Shown: positions 1 to 12,753, counted from the stretch's first letter. The stretch: DNA of 64,000 bases from Hyphodiscus hymeniophilus (GCA_016508695.1 VNKQ01000004.1:124001-188000); one strand, 5' to 3'. The notes: generated by a model not told the origin, from the sequence alone. Translations and numbers: made by a program.

Positions 1-1316
1 ATAAGATTTCAGAGCTTCGAAATTCTTTGTCCATGGTAGGTTCTATGACTGGCTGTGACAAGAGTGAATTTGTTCCCACGCCATCCGTATGGTCTGACAC
101 GAGTTCTAGCATGCAGAGAAACACTTTGACCAGATATAGTAGCCCAGATATGATCGGCGTTTTGGTACTACTTGGTACAATTGTGTGGTCGATCCAGCCG
201 GAGGAAAGCTTTTCATCGTCGATAGCCAGTGGCAAAAGGAAGTCCCAGTCGGTGGAGAGCGGATCTTGACCAAGAGGAGTATGTGGATTTGGATGAGATA
301 TACGATCGTGACTAAAAATATTTAAGTAAGTCCAACACTCTCCAAGGATACAAGTAGCTTTCAATGTTAAAACTCACATTTGAACAATGTACAGCATCCA
401 AAAAGCTCTCTTATTAATTTCCTTTCCAAGAATATCCATACCATCGTACCCAGCAGGGCTGTACAAGTTGAGGTTTCGACAGCAATGGATACTCTCATTA
501 ATATAAATCCATCCTCGCCTAGGGCTCTCTGTATAATGAGAAGCCGTTCCAAGCAAGAGAGAGCAGATCAAGTCGTTTGAGCTAGGTTCATCCGCCCAGT
601 CGGGTGATGTTGCGATGCGACTTGCCGTGACAAGCTGACATGCTCTATTGACCATGTCTTTGGCGTTAAGATAGTATCCAAATCCGTATACTGTTATCTT
701 CTTCAGTGACGACGCGATTGTCATTGCACAGAGACTGAGACAAAGACGAAGGAAGTGTGCGTCACTAATATATTGAAAGGTTGACAGGCCCTGCTTGAAA
801 GTTGGAATATGGACAATAGGAGCTATCACGTAGATCTCCTCAAAATAGTCATCGATGATAGTCTCAAAGATACCAATGGGACAGAGATGTTCAATGGCGA
901 TGTTAGCTGTGGCTAGCCTTAAAGGCTCAAGATGTCTCAATAGACTAGGATCCTCATGTTGAGAACTCGCACTTATACCGGTTCTAAGACTCTCAATAAC
1001 CCTAGACAACAGTCAATACGCAGAACCGGGAAGATAGAGGCATCAACGTTGAATAGCACAGCATTACGAACCGATCAGGGCGACCTCGACGCTTGCGCTG
1101 GGTCACGAATGTGCAAAATATCCCAGCAGTAGCACAGCCATCGCAAGAAACCCCACCAACCCAAGAGCACTGATGATAAATTGTAAGCCTCGATGAAGTC
1201 AGGGGATGCACAACGCGGCTCACTTTGATCTTACGTTCTCGACAGCCATCGCAAGCACGCCGAGAGATTAATTGCCGACTGCGAGATGCTGATATCGGTG
1301 CTTCGCCAGATGCCAT
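1..1316 (-). CDS. Zn2Cys6 fungal transcription factor, partial (3' end beyond the left edge)
   Basis: Exons on the complement: 1224-1316, 1068-1169, 378-991 and 1-311 (continuing off the window). Splicing the first intron (1170-1223) restores a C-X2-C-X6-C-X7-C-X2-C-X6-C zinc cluster at residues 22-50, followed by a basic QRKRRGRP tail. The rest has the helical, Cys/Leu-rich look of the fungal-specific regulatory (MHR) domain, including RRGWIYINESIHCCRNLNLY, a common signature of that domain. The ATG at 1316 is chosen because an in-frame TAG lies just upstream (1338-1340). The third junction (intron 992-1067) uses acceptor GAG at 992-994; the nearer CTAG acceptor would introduce a stop. The gene presumably binds CGG-type sites in the nucleus; its target is unknown. 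Its upstream region is cut 190 bp before the ATG by the retroelement block. Confidence 0.82.
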
Positions 1317-1505
1317 TTGTCCGACACTCACGACGAGCTATCCTAATGGTAGCGGAAGTAGCTTTAAAGATGTACGCAAGCTTCGAATCCTCCACCACCA
1401 GCTTCATCCATTCGACTCAGAGTAGTCGACCAGTGTCGTCGTCGCTAGATTCCGCGGCAAACTGTGGGGAGGGTGGATACAAACCTAACGTACGGGGTAA
1501 TCTAG
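1317..1505. other. Truncated upstream region of the left-edge regulator
   Basis: About 190 bp of ordinary-composition sequence between the regulator's ATG and the target-site duplication of the retroelement block. No TATA box or repeat stood out. Any promoter elements further upstream are now beyond the insertion. Confidence 0.5.
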
Positions 1506-1509
1506 GCAC
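1506..1509. repeat. Left target-site duplication (GCAC) of the outer LTR element
   Basis: GCAC directly precedes the TG that opens the left LTR and is repeated directly after the CA that closes the right LTR (26577-26580). Confidence 0.75.
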
Positions 1510-1643
1510 TGAAACGGGTCTGTTCGTATTGAGTGGCAAGTTGATTTCTTCTAAGGTTTCCTTGAAGGAAGGATCTCATTCTAGCTAGGAGCCTAACCGC
1601 TATAAGTATCGCTTAATACGTGATTCTAAATCTAGCCTCTATA
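1510..1643 (-). repeat. LTR of the outer element (3' LTR in element orientation)
   Basis: Pairs base for base, without gaps, with 26443-26576 at a constant offset of 24,933. All but one of the differences I noted are C/T or G/A transitions. The outward (left) half is close to unmutated and the inward half is TA-rich, the mirror image of the other copy. In minus-strand orientation a purine run (complement of about 1644-1652) lies immediately before it, as a polypurine tract should. Confidence 0.85.
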
Positions 1644-3688
1644 GGCTCCCCTAGCCGAAAACACAAGCACCGCCGTGTGAATATATGCCAAAGCTATAAT
1701 AGTACTAGTTTCGTAACTATGTAATAAACTAGGCCAAACTTATAGAATCTTATCTACTTATTATTATTAGTAAACCTCCTAATTGTTTTCGAATTATATC
1801 GAATTATTTGTATATTTATTAGCCGATAGCGGGGGTTAACGGGAATATTACTCTAAATACTAGCGGACTTAGTAGTAACGGTTTTATTAATAGTAGGTCC
1901 TTTATCCCAGATAATATTATTCTATTGCGTCTATTTACTATTCTTATTATTATCGTTCTATTACTTCTATTTACTATTCTTATTATCGTCGTTTTACTAC
2001 TTCTATTTATTATTATTAGTAGTTTCCTTAGCGGTAGTACTAATACTAGTAGTTTCGGTATCGTTAGTAGCTATATTATCTGTAATTGTCTACTTATTAT
2101 TAAGACTAATAAATAGTATTTCGGTTTAGTTATTAATAGCCTCTATATTTTGATTTATACTAATAATTCTCGAGTAAATATAAAGATACTTGAGGAGCTA
2201 GCTATAAAGACTCTTGGGATTAATATAAACGCAATTCTTAAGCTTAATAGCCTCCTTATATACGCGCTTTTAATATAGAGGCAAGTTAGAGTTACTCGTT
2301 AGGTTAAATATATTAGCTACTTTAAAATAAATCTTATCTTAAGTCTTTATTATAATATTACGTCTAGGGTTACTAGAGAAACTAAGAGTAGTAATACGTA
2401 CTAAATCTCTAGTAATATAAACTATTAAAAATCCTTAGATTTTATTAGTTATATTATAAGTAATATCGCCTAAAAGGAGAGTTAGTTTTTCGAGGGCTAT
2501 CTAAAAAAGAGTATATACGTATAATTACTTTTAAGTAAAGTAATAAATAATAGTGCCTAACTTATTTGCCTTTAAGATTTTATCTTTAATTATCTTAATC
2601 TAAATATTAATAATAATTATAGCGGATATAATATTAAACTAAGAGCTAGTAAGCTCGTCTTATACTTTACTTATAAAAGAAATTAAGAAGTAATAATAGT
2701 ATTTGTCGCTAGGGAATTCTAAGAATATCTTATTAAACTAATTACAAATAATATTAAGGAAAAAAAGGTTTTTAGGCAAGAAAGTAAATAGAGTATCTAC
2801 GATATAACTATTATATAAGAGGCGGCTAGAGATCTTTATTACGCTAAAAGCTAAGCGTCGTTATATATTAAGTATTTCTATTAAATAGTAATTATTTATA
2901 AAAAGTTATAAGATAAATAGACCTCCTTTATAATTATAGCCGGCAAGGGATATTATTTCGGTATATAGCTAAAGTTATCCTTCGTCGCTAATTATAATTA
3001 TTATTAGGGTATTAGTATTTATAACGATTATACTAAACTTAACTATAGTTATTAGTCTAACTTCTTTTAGAAGAAGAGTAAAGTTTACTTTAGTTATAAG
3101 GTTTCTTAGATATCTAAAGTTATTAGTAGTTATTCCCTAAATAGCTACTATCTTCTTCGTCTTATTTAATATTATAGCTATTATTAGATTAAACTCTTTA
3201 CGAGTCTTCTTATTTATATTAGAGCCTTAGATTTCGTATTATAAGAGCTTTATAAGAAAATTAATATAAACTAAGCTTAATAGTTAGAGTTTATTAGCGA
3301 GTTCGAGAGTATTAATAGCGATTCCGAGCTTATACTCTTTAAATCTATTATTATAAACTCTATACTTAGCTTGAAAGAGTTACTTATTTAGTATTTTAGT
3401 AACTTTAATAAAAGTAAGTATAATAAGTTTTTCTTTTAGAATCTTTAATAAGCCGAGATTAATAGCTCTTTTATCTAGAGTAAAACTATAGAAAATAAGC
3501 TATTTTCTATTACTAATATAATCTTTATCTAATAAAGTAATAATATAATCTTTATTATTTTTAGCGTAGTTATTAAGGACTATATTGCCTTTTATAAAGT
3601 TATTATAGCGCGTAAGTATAAGTAAAGTAGCCTTCTTTTATCCCTTTATTATTAAAGGCTTCTTCTTTTAGGACTTCTTAGAGCGGGC
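1644..3688 (-). pseudogene. RIP-degraded 3' portion of the outer element, including an in-frame 36-bp tandem repeat
   Basis: No intact reading frame. On the minus strand one frame downstream of the helicase-like relic stays readable apart from TAA/TAG codons. A 36-bp unit repeats at 1931-1966 and 1967-2002 with a partial third; 36 bp is twelve codons, and on the minus strand it would encode an Asn/Asp/Lys-rich repeat. The plus-strand hydrophobic frame there is only its antisense. What the region encoded is not recognisable. Confidence 0.4.
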
Positions 3689-5330
3689 TTACTTCTCTAT
3701 ACTATTAAGATTATTAGTATTATCTTCGTTCTCCTTATTATCGCTAATTCTATTATTATTAGAGGTAGTTATAGTAATTCTAATATTAGCAAGTATATTA
3801 ATAGTATTATTCTTTACTTTAATAGCGATAATAGTTATAACCTTATTAGTAATAATAATAGGGACATTAGTAATACCCTTAATAGCCTTTGCCTTTTCTT
3901 TGGCCTTATATACTAGAAGATACTTATAAGTATTATCGTTAAGCAAGTCGAAGTTAGAGTAAGCTATAAGGATTTCGTTTAGATACTCTTATAGCTTTTA
4001 GCGGTCTAGCTTATTATAAATCTTAATTATCTTAGTCAAGTAGTTATAATTAGTTATAAAAAGGATATACTTAGTTTTTGTCTTATTATTAAAGATATAA
4101 AGCGCAAAACGACCCTTTAAAAGTTTAGTATAAAAGGGATTTATTTTACTTTTATTAAGTACTTTGTTAATCTTTTAAATAAAGTTATTAATAGTAATAT
4201 TAGCTAGAGTACTTAAAGTAATCTTAATATTAGGGTTACTAATTAATATCGCAATTATAATATTTATTAAGAGATAAGTCTTATTAGTCTTAGGGAAACT
4301 ATAGAGAATATTAATATTATAACCCTTAGTATTTATAGGGTAATAATATAAATACTCGATATATTTAATCTAATTATTATCCTCGAATATTACCTCTAAG
4401 TAGTCTTTAGAGATTTAATTTAAAATAAGATTAATATACCTCTTAATTCTAGTATTCTTTATTAGTAAAGTATAGGCAAATATATTAATTAATTTAGAAG
4501 CGTAGTAATTAGAGTTATTATAATAAAGGCGCTTAATAATAGGTCGAGATCTATTAAGTAAAATGTCTTGTTTTAAAATAATACGGCTCTTAGACTTAAT
4601 AAAAGTAAAGTATATAAGAGTAACCCGAATTACTATAAATTTATCGATAGCTATATAGATTTTAATATTAGTTTATATATTATAAAGTATTATAAAGAGC
4701 TTAGTTAATATAAAGGCATAACCTTTCTTAATCTCTTCTTTTATAGTATTAGGTATAAGCTAAACTTAGAGACAATAGAGTTAACTAATAATCTCTCTTT
4801 ATAAAGTCTAGAGTATAAGTTTAATAACTTTAAATAGCTAATTTTTTCTTAAAAGGATCTTATAAGCGTTTAGCTTAAAGTTAACTTAAATAATATCTTT
4901 CTTTAAAAACTTAATCTTTAGCTTTATAACTTTCTCTTACTAGTAACAATTAAGGGTTAGTAGCGCTAAGTATAAGCTATTACTAGTATTAGCTAGCTTT
5001 AAGACACAAAGAATTCTACTTTAGATATTTAACTTTATAATATTGCGTTATTAATCCTCTATTCGCTAAATATAATAAAGGGCTTATCGAGTTACTATCT
5101 CTATTCGGTTAATATAACTATTTACTAGGCTTGTCTCTATATAAGGTCGAGTATTCGCTATTTTTATATTACTAGAGTTAATAATAATAGTAAAGTTACC
5201 TAGGGCTAACTTCTTTATATATATCTATTACTAAATACTCAAATAAGTATAGTCGTACTCTAGTCTCTTTTAAATAATAATAACGGGCTTATAAACCGGC
5301 TTCTTCTTGTTATTTTTAAAGTAAATATTA
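3689..5330 (-). pseudogene. RIP-degraded SF1 (Upf1-like) helicase relic
   Basis: One minus-strand frame reads through about 1.6 kb with breaks only at TAA/TAG codons that CAA/CAG/TGG would give after RIP. At about 4220-4310 it reads LYSFPKTNKTYLLINIII. Every difference from a GPPGTGKT Walker A motif is a RIP-type transition. About 25 residues later STLANITINNF corresponds to the Upf1-family motif Ia pattern (S/T)-x-P-x-N-x-A-x-D. Upstream sequence contains long coherent stretches, consistent with a helicase N-terminal region. Later helicase motifs (DEx, QxxR) were not found with confidence. The limits given are where I could follow the frame, not true gene ends. Confidence 0.5.
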
Positions 5331-6333
5331 ATAGTAAATAAAGAAGTATAAGTAGTTATTATCTTAAGGGCATTAATAGCACAAGTAATAGTGCCTCTCT
5401 AAATATAGTTATTAAAAAGGTTTGTTTGTATTATATTATTACTAAAGTTATTAATTATAATTTTAAGAACTATAAGGTCGGGCTTAATTTTAGCGAATCT
5501 CTTTTTATTAGTTTTCTTAACGATTTAAAGAATATTTTTAAGATCGCGAATAACGACTTTATATCCCTCTTTATCCGTATTATAAAGCTATTTCAAATTA
5601 TTAAAGTTAAACTTTACGCAAGTAATAATAGCCGAGAATCCTATAATTAATTTCTTTCTTATAACCTTAGGGTTTATAGTAATAAGGCAATTAATAGTAA
5701 GAATAATAACTTAAATAATAATAGTTAATAGTTATTTATTATATACGATTATTATAAACTTAATACGGATTTTATTATTTAGTTAATATTCGGGTTATTT
5801 TATAATCTTTAATATTTAAGGAGAGATAACGCGCTTTTCTAGCTCCTTTAAAGCTTTAGTAATATAATCGCGTTTCTCTTTCTTTAGTAAGTAGTAAATA
5901 TATTAACTAAAGGGCTTTTAAGCCTTCGCATTAAGGGTAAAGAGGAGACGCTTAGTAATTTGATAATTAATTATATACAAGTAAGTAAATCGGATATATT
6001 TCTTATCTAAAGATATAGTAAGTATCGGTTATAAAAAGTAAGATAAATAAAATTTTAAGATATTAGGGAACGGAGAGATTCGATAAATTCGATAGGCTTA
6101 TAAGTTTAATAAATCAATAGAGCTAAGGTAATTAGGGTAATACGGTTATTCTTATAAGTAATAGTGTTATCTAGTAAAAATTCTTTTTCGCGGGTTCTAA
6201 AGTACGAGGCTAGCGCGTTCTTTATTAATATTATCGCGGCCTTAAAATAACTTTACCTCGCTTATTTCCTATAATAACAATTTTCAATATTAGCTCTATA
6301 AGAGCCTTCTTTAAAGGTGTAAAGCAATATATA

Positions 6334-6385
6334 TGTTTTAAAAGACTATTAAATTCCTTGTGTTTTAAAAGACTATTAAATTCCT
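6334..6385. repeat. 27-bp tandem duplication in a weakly RIPped stretch
   Basis: The unit starting TGTTTTAAAAGACTATT occurs at 6334-6360 and again at 6361-6385. It lies between the integrase relic and the helicase-like relic, where coding traces fade, so it may mark non-coding sequence or an old junction. Confidence 0.6.
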
Positions 6386-6399
6386 TTAGTCCGTCTAGG

Positions 6400-9300
6400 A
6401 GTAGTAAGTATATTAAAGAGACTAAAAGAGCGCTATATTTAGTTGGCTATATAAGTTATAAATAATACTATTGTCTTCTTAGTAACTAATATAATAAGCA
6501 AATACAAATATTAGTAGTCTAGTTTTACGTCTTATTTAAGGCGTTAGTATAGTTTAACGCTATATCTAGGGCGATAAGGTAGCCTTATTCTCCCTTAGTT
6601 ATAATATAAACCGACTATAGTAAATTAGAATATATAAAGAGATAAGAGATTAAGGTAGCGATTACTTAATATACTAGCGAACTTTATTATAAATTAGTCG
6701 ATATTAAGTAAAGATATATTAATATTATATTTAGTAAGTTCTAAGGGTTTAATTAGAAATCGAGTAATATTTAGTTAATTTAAGCGTAATATATATACTT
6801 TAAGGTTATTAAGATAATATTTTCTTATCTTTTTATCGCTATAAATAGTCGTTACTTGGGCTATAATATTTAATAACTAACTAGTAATTAATCGAGGGCC
6901 TATTTATTGTAATTTAAGCTTCTTTTTCTTTTGCTTATCTAGTTAATAATATTATATAAATACTAAATCTCTAACTTAAAGTTTCGTTTATTACGCCTTA
7001 AATTATACTTCGATTTTTAAGTATACTCGTATAATTATTATAGTAACTTAATTATATATTTTGTTATACTATTCCTAAAGAAAACTCTATTACTCTCTTA
7101 AGATTACTAATAGTACTTTGTAGTATAATTAGAGTTACTTATCTAATTTATTAGGTTCGTTACGGATTCGAGGACTTTATATTTATAATAGAGTAAAGCC
7201 TAATAAGAATTCTACTAGAGTAAATCTTTTAATATAAATATATCTAATATTAATAATAAAAGCGATTTCTAGACAAGTATAGTTCTAAAATACTATTAAT
7301 TAAGGTCCTTTCTCTATTACTTACTTGCGTAATTATAACGATACTAATTGTATTAATCTCTCGACTAGTCTTACTAATTGGGGATATATAATAGGGGTAT
7401 AATAGATATTAGATTTATATAATTTAAATAGAGTCTTAACTTTTATTATTATAAAGTATAAACTATTATTAAGGTAAGTTAATCCGGGCTATCTAAATAT
7501 TAGTACTAAATAGTTTACTTAGAAATTAATAATTGCCGCTCTATTAATAAAGGCATAGGCTTTAAGGAAAATATACTTCGAAGAGTAATCGATTATTATA
7601 AGGATATATTTCTCTTTATTCTTTTTTATAGAGTTTATTAGACTAAGAAAATCTATACTAATTATACTCTAACATTTAAATTATAATATAGGCTTTATTC
7701 TAATACTTTTGTAATAAGGGCTTATATATTAATATACTTCGCAAGACTTATATTACTAACTTATATCTCGGACCCGAGTTAACTAATAGAATTCGCCTTA
7801 AAGTTTATATAATATAAGAGCTTTTGCGAAATAATTATATACGTTATATACTTATTTTAGAATATCTAATACTTTATAATTAAGAATATACTTAGTAATA
7901 ATAGTTAATAATCGTTTAGTATATATAAGATATTTTCCTAATATATAGAATCGAAGTGACTTTCTTTTAATTAAGCGCTTTTTATTCTTACTCAAATATA
8001 AAAGGCTAGCCTCCTTATAAAATAAGAATATAAGTATTAATCCGTATACTTTATAAGAATATAGCTCTTTAAATCCGCTATAGTTATATTACTAGTCTTT
8101 ATATATAGACGGTTTACTAAGCCTTTGCTTTAGTATTATAGCGAATAATATTCTCTTTCTATTAAATTGTTAGGGATTATCTTAAAGGTTTCTTAGAAGT
8201 CGAGATAGTCTATTTATAATACTAACCAAATTAGATTTACTTAGTTTATAGTATACCTCGAAATTATATTTAGTTAACTTATCTAGTTATTATACGATTT
8301 TATTATAAGAGTTAGTACTATTTACTAACGTTAAGACTAAGGTATTATAATTAGTATATATTTTAGTTAAATAAGGGCTTTTTATTACTCTTTATCGTAC
8401 TTTAGCTAAATATCGAACTATTATTAAGGCTTTTTTTTTAGTAATTATATATTGGGTTTCGATATTTAATAGTTGGAATAAAATAAATATTATAATCTAA
8501 ATCTAGTCTTTATATAAGCTAGTTACTTTTGTCTTAGCTAGTATATCTTTTAATTAGAAAAGGATATTACTTATTACTTTTTTACTAGCGTTATAATATA
8601 AGTACTATTATTTAAGGCTATCCCCTTTAAATATAGTATTATTAATAATCGAACTTTTAATATATTAAAATAAGTTTTATTAATCCGGACCCTAATTAAA
8701 CTTATTTGAGTCTACTTATTTCTTATATACTAATTCTTTACTAGATTTAAGGGGAATAAAGACTTTTTTTTAGTATAATCTCTTAAGGATAGTAGCGTAG
8801 TCTACTCTTTTTAAAATAAAGATTTTGAGGAATAGAATAATATATAAGAAGTTATTTACTTCTTAGCGATTTTTCGGAGTTAATTATATTACTATTTGGT
8901 TTTTATACTTTAATAATAAGTATAGACCCTTTAGGGTTATAAAGAAGCTAATTACGTCTAGCGAGTTATAAAAGAATATTACTTTTAATAGAGATAGACT
9001 AAGGAGGGTAAATATTACTTGAGGAAAGTACTTTTTATAAAAGAAAGTAAGTATATTCTCGAAAGTAATAATTACTCTTAAATAATTATTTATAAATAGT
9101 GCAAATATTATATTACTATAGTCTTTAATTAGAGTAGAGAAAGCTAGTATTATATCCGACTAAAGTATTAGTCTAAATGCGAGATTTATAAACTAACTAT
9201 AAGTATATAAAGCTTCTTTTAATCTTTAACTTATTTTATAATATAGCTATTAATTATTCGGGGCAAGTATTATTACCTTATATTTATCCCTAGGTTTTAT

Positions 9301-10676
9301 TAGTATTACTTAATATTTATTTATCGTATTGCAAAAGAAAAATACTTTAAATATATCTTTAATAAGTACTTTTAAGACTTCTTTAATATTATATATTAAA
9401 TAAATAAGTTTAATAATAAAGGAGTTAATAAGTATATAATTATAAATTACTTTTAGCTAGTCCGAACCCTTTTTCTTTAGAGGAAATTTAGTAATTACTC
9501 TTTAGTAGCTTAATTCTCGTATTAGTATTCTTGCCTTTACTATCTAGAGGAAGATCTTTATAGCGAATTCCTTCTTCTTTATAGTATAGCGTTTAAGTTT
9601 GCGTATAATAGGAATAGCTCTTAAAATAAAGTTAATAAAATAATAAATAAGGTTAGTCGCTTTAATATCTTATATACTAAATATAAAGTAGTCTTTCTAA
9701 GTATATAAAAGTCTTTTGGCTTATATTACACGGGTGGGATTATTTATATAATCACTTAATACTATACTTATACTCTTAAACTAAGTATTAATAATAATAG
9801 TAGATATATTTAATAAGGGGCGTTATATAAAGTAATAAGTAACTAGATATATTAATACTTAATTCTAAGTAATTAGTTTCGATAATAAGTATTATAAGAC
9901 GAACTTATCCTATATATTTTTAGGATATTAGTTTTATAAATAACTATTACTTACTATAATTTCTAGCTAGTAATTCTAGTCGATAAGAAGGAAAATATTA
10001 ATATCGGGTCCCTTAAGCTATTTAATATACTAGTAAGGGGCTTATACTCTTACTAGCGCGAGTCTTTTTCTTATTTAAAGTACTCTTATTTATACTTAAC
10101 TTTATTTATAATTTTTACTTTATTAAGTAATTTTAATATCTCTTTTTAATCTTTTTTATTATTATTATTATCTTTTATAAATACTCCTAGTCTTAAAGAA
10201 TCTATACCGATATTAAATCCTTACTTAAGGATTACCTCGATAATTAGGGCTAGTACTAGTAATACTAGTACTTATACTATTACTTCCGTTTTTCTATAGA
10301 TAATAAGAGAACTATTATAATAATTCTTAATAACTTAAACTCGGGCTATTTAATTGTGTAATAAGAGAAGTTTATATAAGTTATCGAGTCTTATAACGAA
10401 TACTCGTAAGATTATTTGGATTCTTTTTACTATTACCTTTATTAAGATATACTAGTTAATATAAACCTTTCTTTTATCCGCTACTTTTATATATTAGTTG
10501 TCTTTTAAATTATATATCTTAAGCTAGAGTCTTATTATTATCTTTAGACTAATTAACTCTATTACCGCTCCTTTATTTACTATACCGTAATATAATAATA
10601 TATTATTAATATAAACTATTATATAAAAGTACTTTATAAACTATACTTTATACTTACTAAGACTTTCGTTTATAAC
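6400..10676 (-). pseudogene. RIP-degraded pol of the outer element: reverse transcriptase, RNase H, integrase
   Basis: Minus-strand reading. RT: about 9060-9120 gives IFALFINNYL, readable as an FIDD active-site box with both Asp codons turned to Asn by G-to-A change; downstream FLYIILFLKIFI fits the RT connection segment. RNase H: about 8200-8390 gives KIYTNYNTL, then LDKLTKYNFEVYY and INRLSR, matching the Ty3/Gypsy TDH...W...L..Y.F.I.Y...ADALSR layout. Integrase: about 7540-7680 gives SIDFLSLINS and IIIDYSSKYIFLKA, the first part of the DDE core. The order RT-RNase H-integrase indicates Ty3/Gypsy rather than Ty1/Copia. Limits are approximate. Confidence 0.75.
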
Positions 10677-10681
10677 TAGTA
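10677..10681. repeat. Target-site duplication TAGTA, left of copy A
   Basis: TAGTA precedes the first LTR of copy A and recurs at 17328-17332 directly after its second LTR. Confidence 0.85.
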
Positions 10682-10850
10682 TGTCACGGGGCGAACGGCG
10701 TATATATAGGAGTTTGTTATAGTATTTAGTAAGTTCGATAAAAGAGAGAGAAATATTCTAAGCTAGGTCCGCGAGAAAAAAAGCGCTCTTACTTAGCCTT
10801 AGTAAGTATAAGTATTATTAGCGCCTTACCCCTAGGGCTAGCCCCTTATA
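10682..10850 (-). repeat. LTR of copy A (3' LTR in element orientation)
   Basis: 169 bp, starts TGTCACGGGGCG; less RIPped than its partner at 17159. The polypurine tract complement follows directly at 10854-10866. Confidence 0.9.
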
Positions 10851-12599
10851 TTACCCCCCTCCTCCCGTCTATTTACTCTTAGAGTTCGTTAGTATAAATA
10901 TCTTCTTTATATAGTCCTTAATAGCAAATAGTATTTCTTGCGAACTTATTTGCCTTTATTATTATTTTCTTAAATCGAGTTTAATAGTAAGGCTATATTA
11001 CTTATCCCGGGTCGAATTTGTCGGGTTCTAATCTCTTAAAGACTAAATCCGTATATTATTATACGAACTTATTTACTTTTATTGCGATTTCTTTTTAATT
11101 CCGTTACTTATTACTTTTTATTATTATTATTACTTATAAAATAATTACTTTTAACCTTTCTTTTTTGGTTTCTTTTTTCTTTAAATAATAATAATAATAG
11201 TAAAGTAAGTCGATATTTAGTATAAAGAGCCGAATACCGTTTTGCCCTTATATATAATATAGACCCCGGATAATACTAACCGGAATTAAATATCTATTAT
11301 TATTTACTATATTAGTTATACCCTTTTTAGTATTAATTATATCGACTAAAATATAAGTTAAACTTTACTCTTTTTCGCTTAGATACTATTAACTTTTATA
11401 ATCTAACTACTCCCGTAGTTACGTTATTTATACCTATAAGTATAAAAACTATAAAAACTTATAAGTTCTAATCGGGTTCTACTCGGAAATAGTTACTAAC
11501 CGCATTATAGTCTAGTAATAGCTTATATTACTTATACTATTTAAACCCGCGCCGCTAATATTACCGCGTAGGTTTTCTATTAGTCTCTAGGTGTTTTCTA
11601 TCGGCTAATAGTAGTTTTAGCGACGACGCTTATAAGGACCTTGTAAAGGTCCTTAAGGCCTAAAAGGCTTTAAGGCCTTTATAGGCTACTAGTCTCTTCT
11701 TTATATATATTAATTATACTTTACTTGTTTTCTCCCGTTAACTATTAGTTTTTAGTCCCTTGGCTTTTGAGGTTACTATTATAGTAACGAATATAGTTAC
11801 TTAATAGGGCTAGGCGTAAGTTAACGTTTTCCGCTCGTTTTCTATTACTAACCGCTATATAGCGCTAGTAGTGTCTTTCCGGCACTTGTTTTCGGGCTTT
11901 ATTATAATAATCCCTAATTCCGACTAAAATTTGGCGGGCTCTTAGGTTTTTTTTTTTTTTATAATTAAATAGATATTATTATATTTCTTAAATATAATTT
12001 GTTTGACTTTATTCCTTAATACCCATACTTTATATAATTTTAATCGCTTCCCGTCCCCTTTCCTTTCTTCTTCCTTTCTTATATTATTCTCAGACTATTA
12101 TTAGTCTTAGTGTCTTTATACTTTATTTCGAAGTCGTTTATTATAATAATATTCGCTAGGTTTTCTAAGGGTTCTTATATTAGTTTATAATACCCTAACT
12201 ATTTTATAAGTACTTATCGAACTTTTCCCCTCTCTTATACCTTATTTCTAATATATAAGATTTTCTTTATTATATATTTTTTATATATTTTAATTAACTC
12301 GGGCTTTAGTTATTTATTATTGGACTTTTATCCTAGAAGAGAGTTATAATTTACTAGTCGTAAGAAGTTTATATAAAATACTAGGTAAATATTATTAGAA
12401 ATCCTAAATAAACAAACGGAAACTAAAGATAAGACTTTATTTATTATATACTTTATATACTTAATATCGAGGCTTCTTTTTGGCCGATTTGTCTAGTAGT
12501 TATAAAGGTTTAGCTATACCTTGTCGCCCTTATAATAGATTAGAGCTAGTATTCTAGTCTTATTTGCGTTATCCTCTTGTTTTTACGCAGACTTTACTA

Positions 12600-12753
12600 T
12601 ACTTGCCTAATATAAATTAACGATTCGCTTTATCTTTTTAATAAATACTATAGCCCTCTTTACTACGAGTACCCTATACTTGCCTAGTATAAATTAACGA
12701 TTCGCTTTATCTTTTTAATAAATACTATAGCCCTCTTTACTATAAGTACCCTA
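12600..12753. repeat. 77-bp tandem duplication inside copy A
   Basis: The unit beginning TACTTGCCTA occurs at 12600 and again at 12677 with a handful of differences, mostly transitions. The corresponding place in copy B (around 19530-19610) has one unit, so the duplication arose after the two lineages split. Confidence 0.75.

Noticed and set aside
1925..2116. Plus-strand 63-codon frame resembling a membrane protein (runs of Leu/Ile/Val).
   Set aside because: It is the antisense of a TA-rich tandem repeat in RIPped DNA; hydrophobic codons (ATT, CTA, TTA) are what such composition yields.
3689..3946. 85-codon minus-strand open frame as an intact small gene.
   Set aside because: It is only a stop-free stretch of the longer RIP-degraded helicase-like frame and uses TTG as its apparent start.
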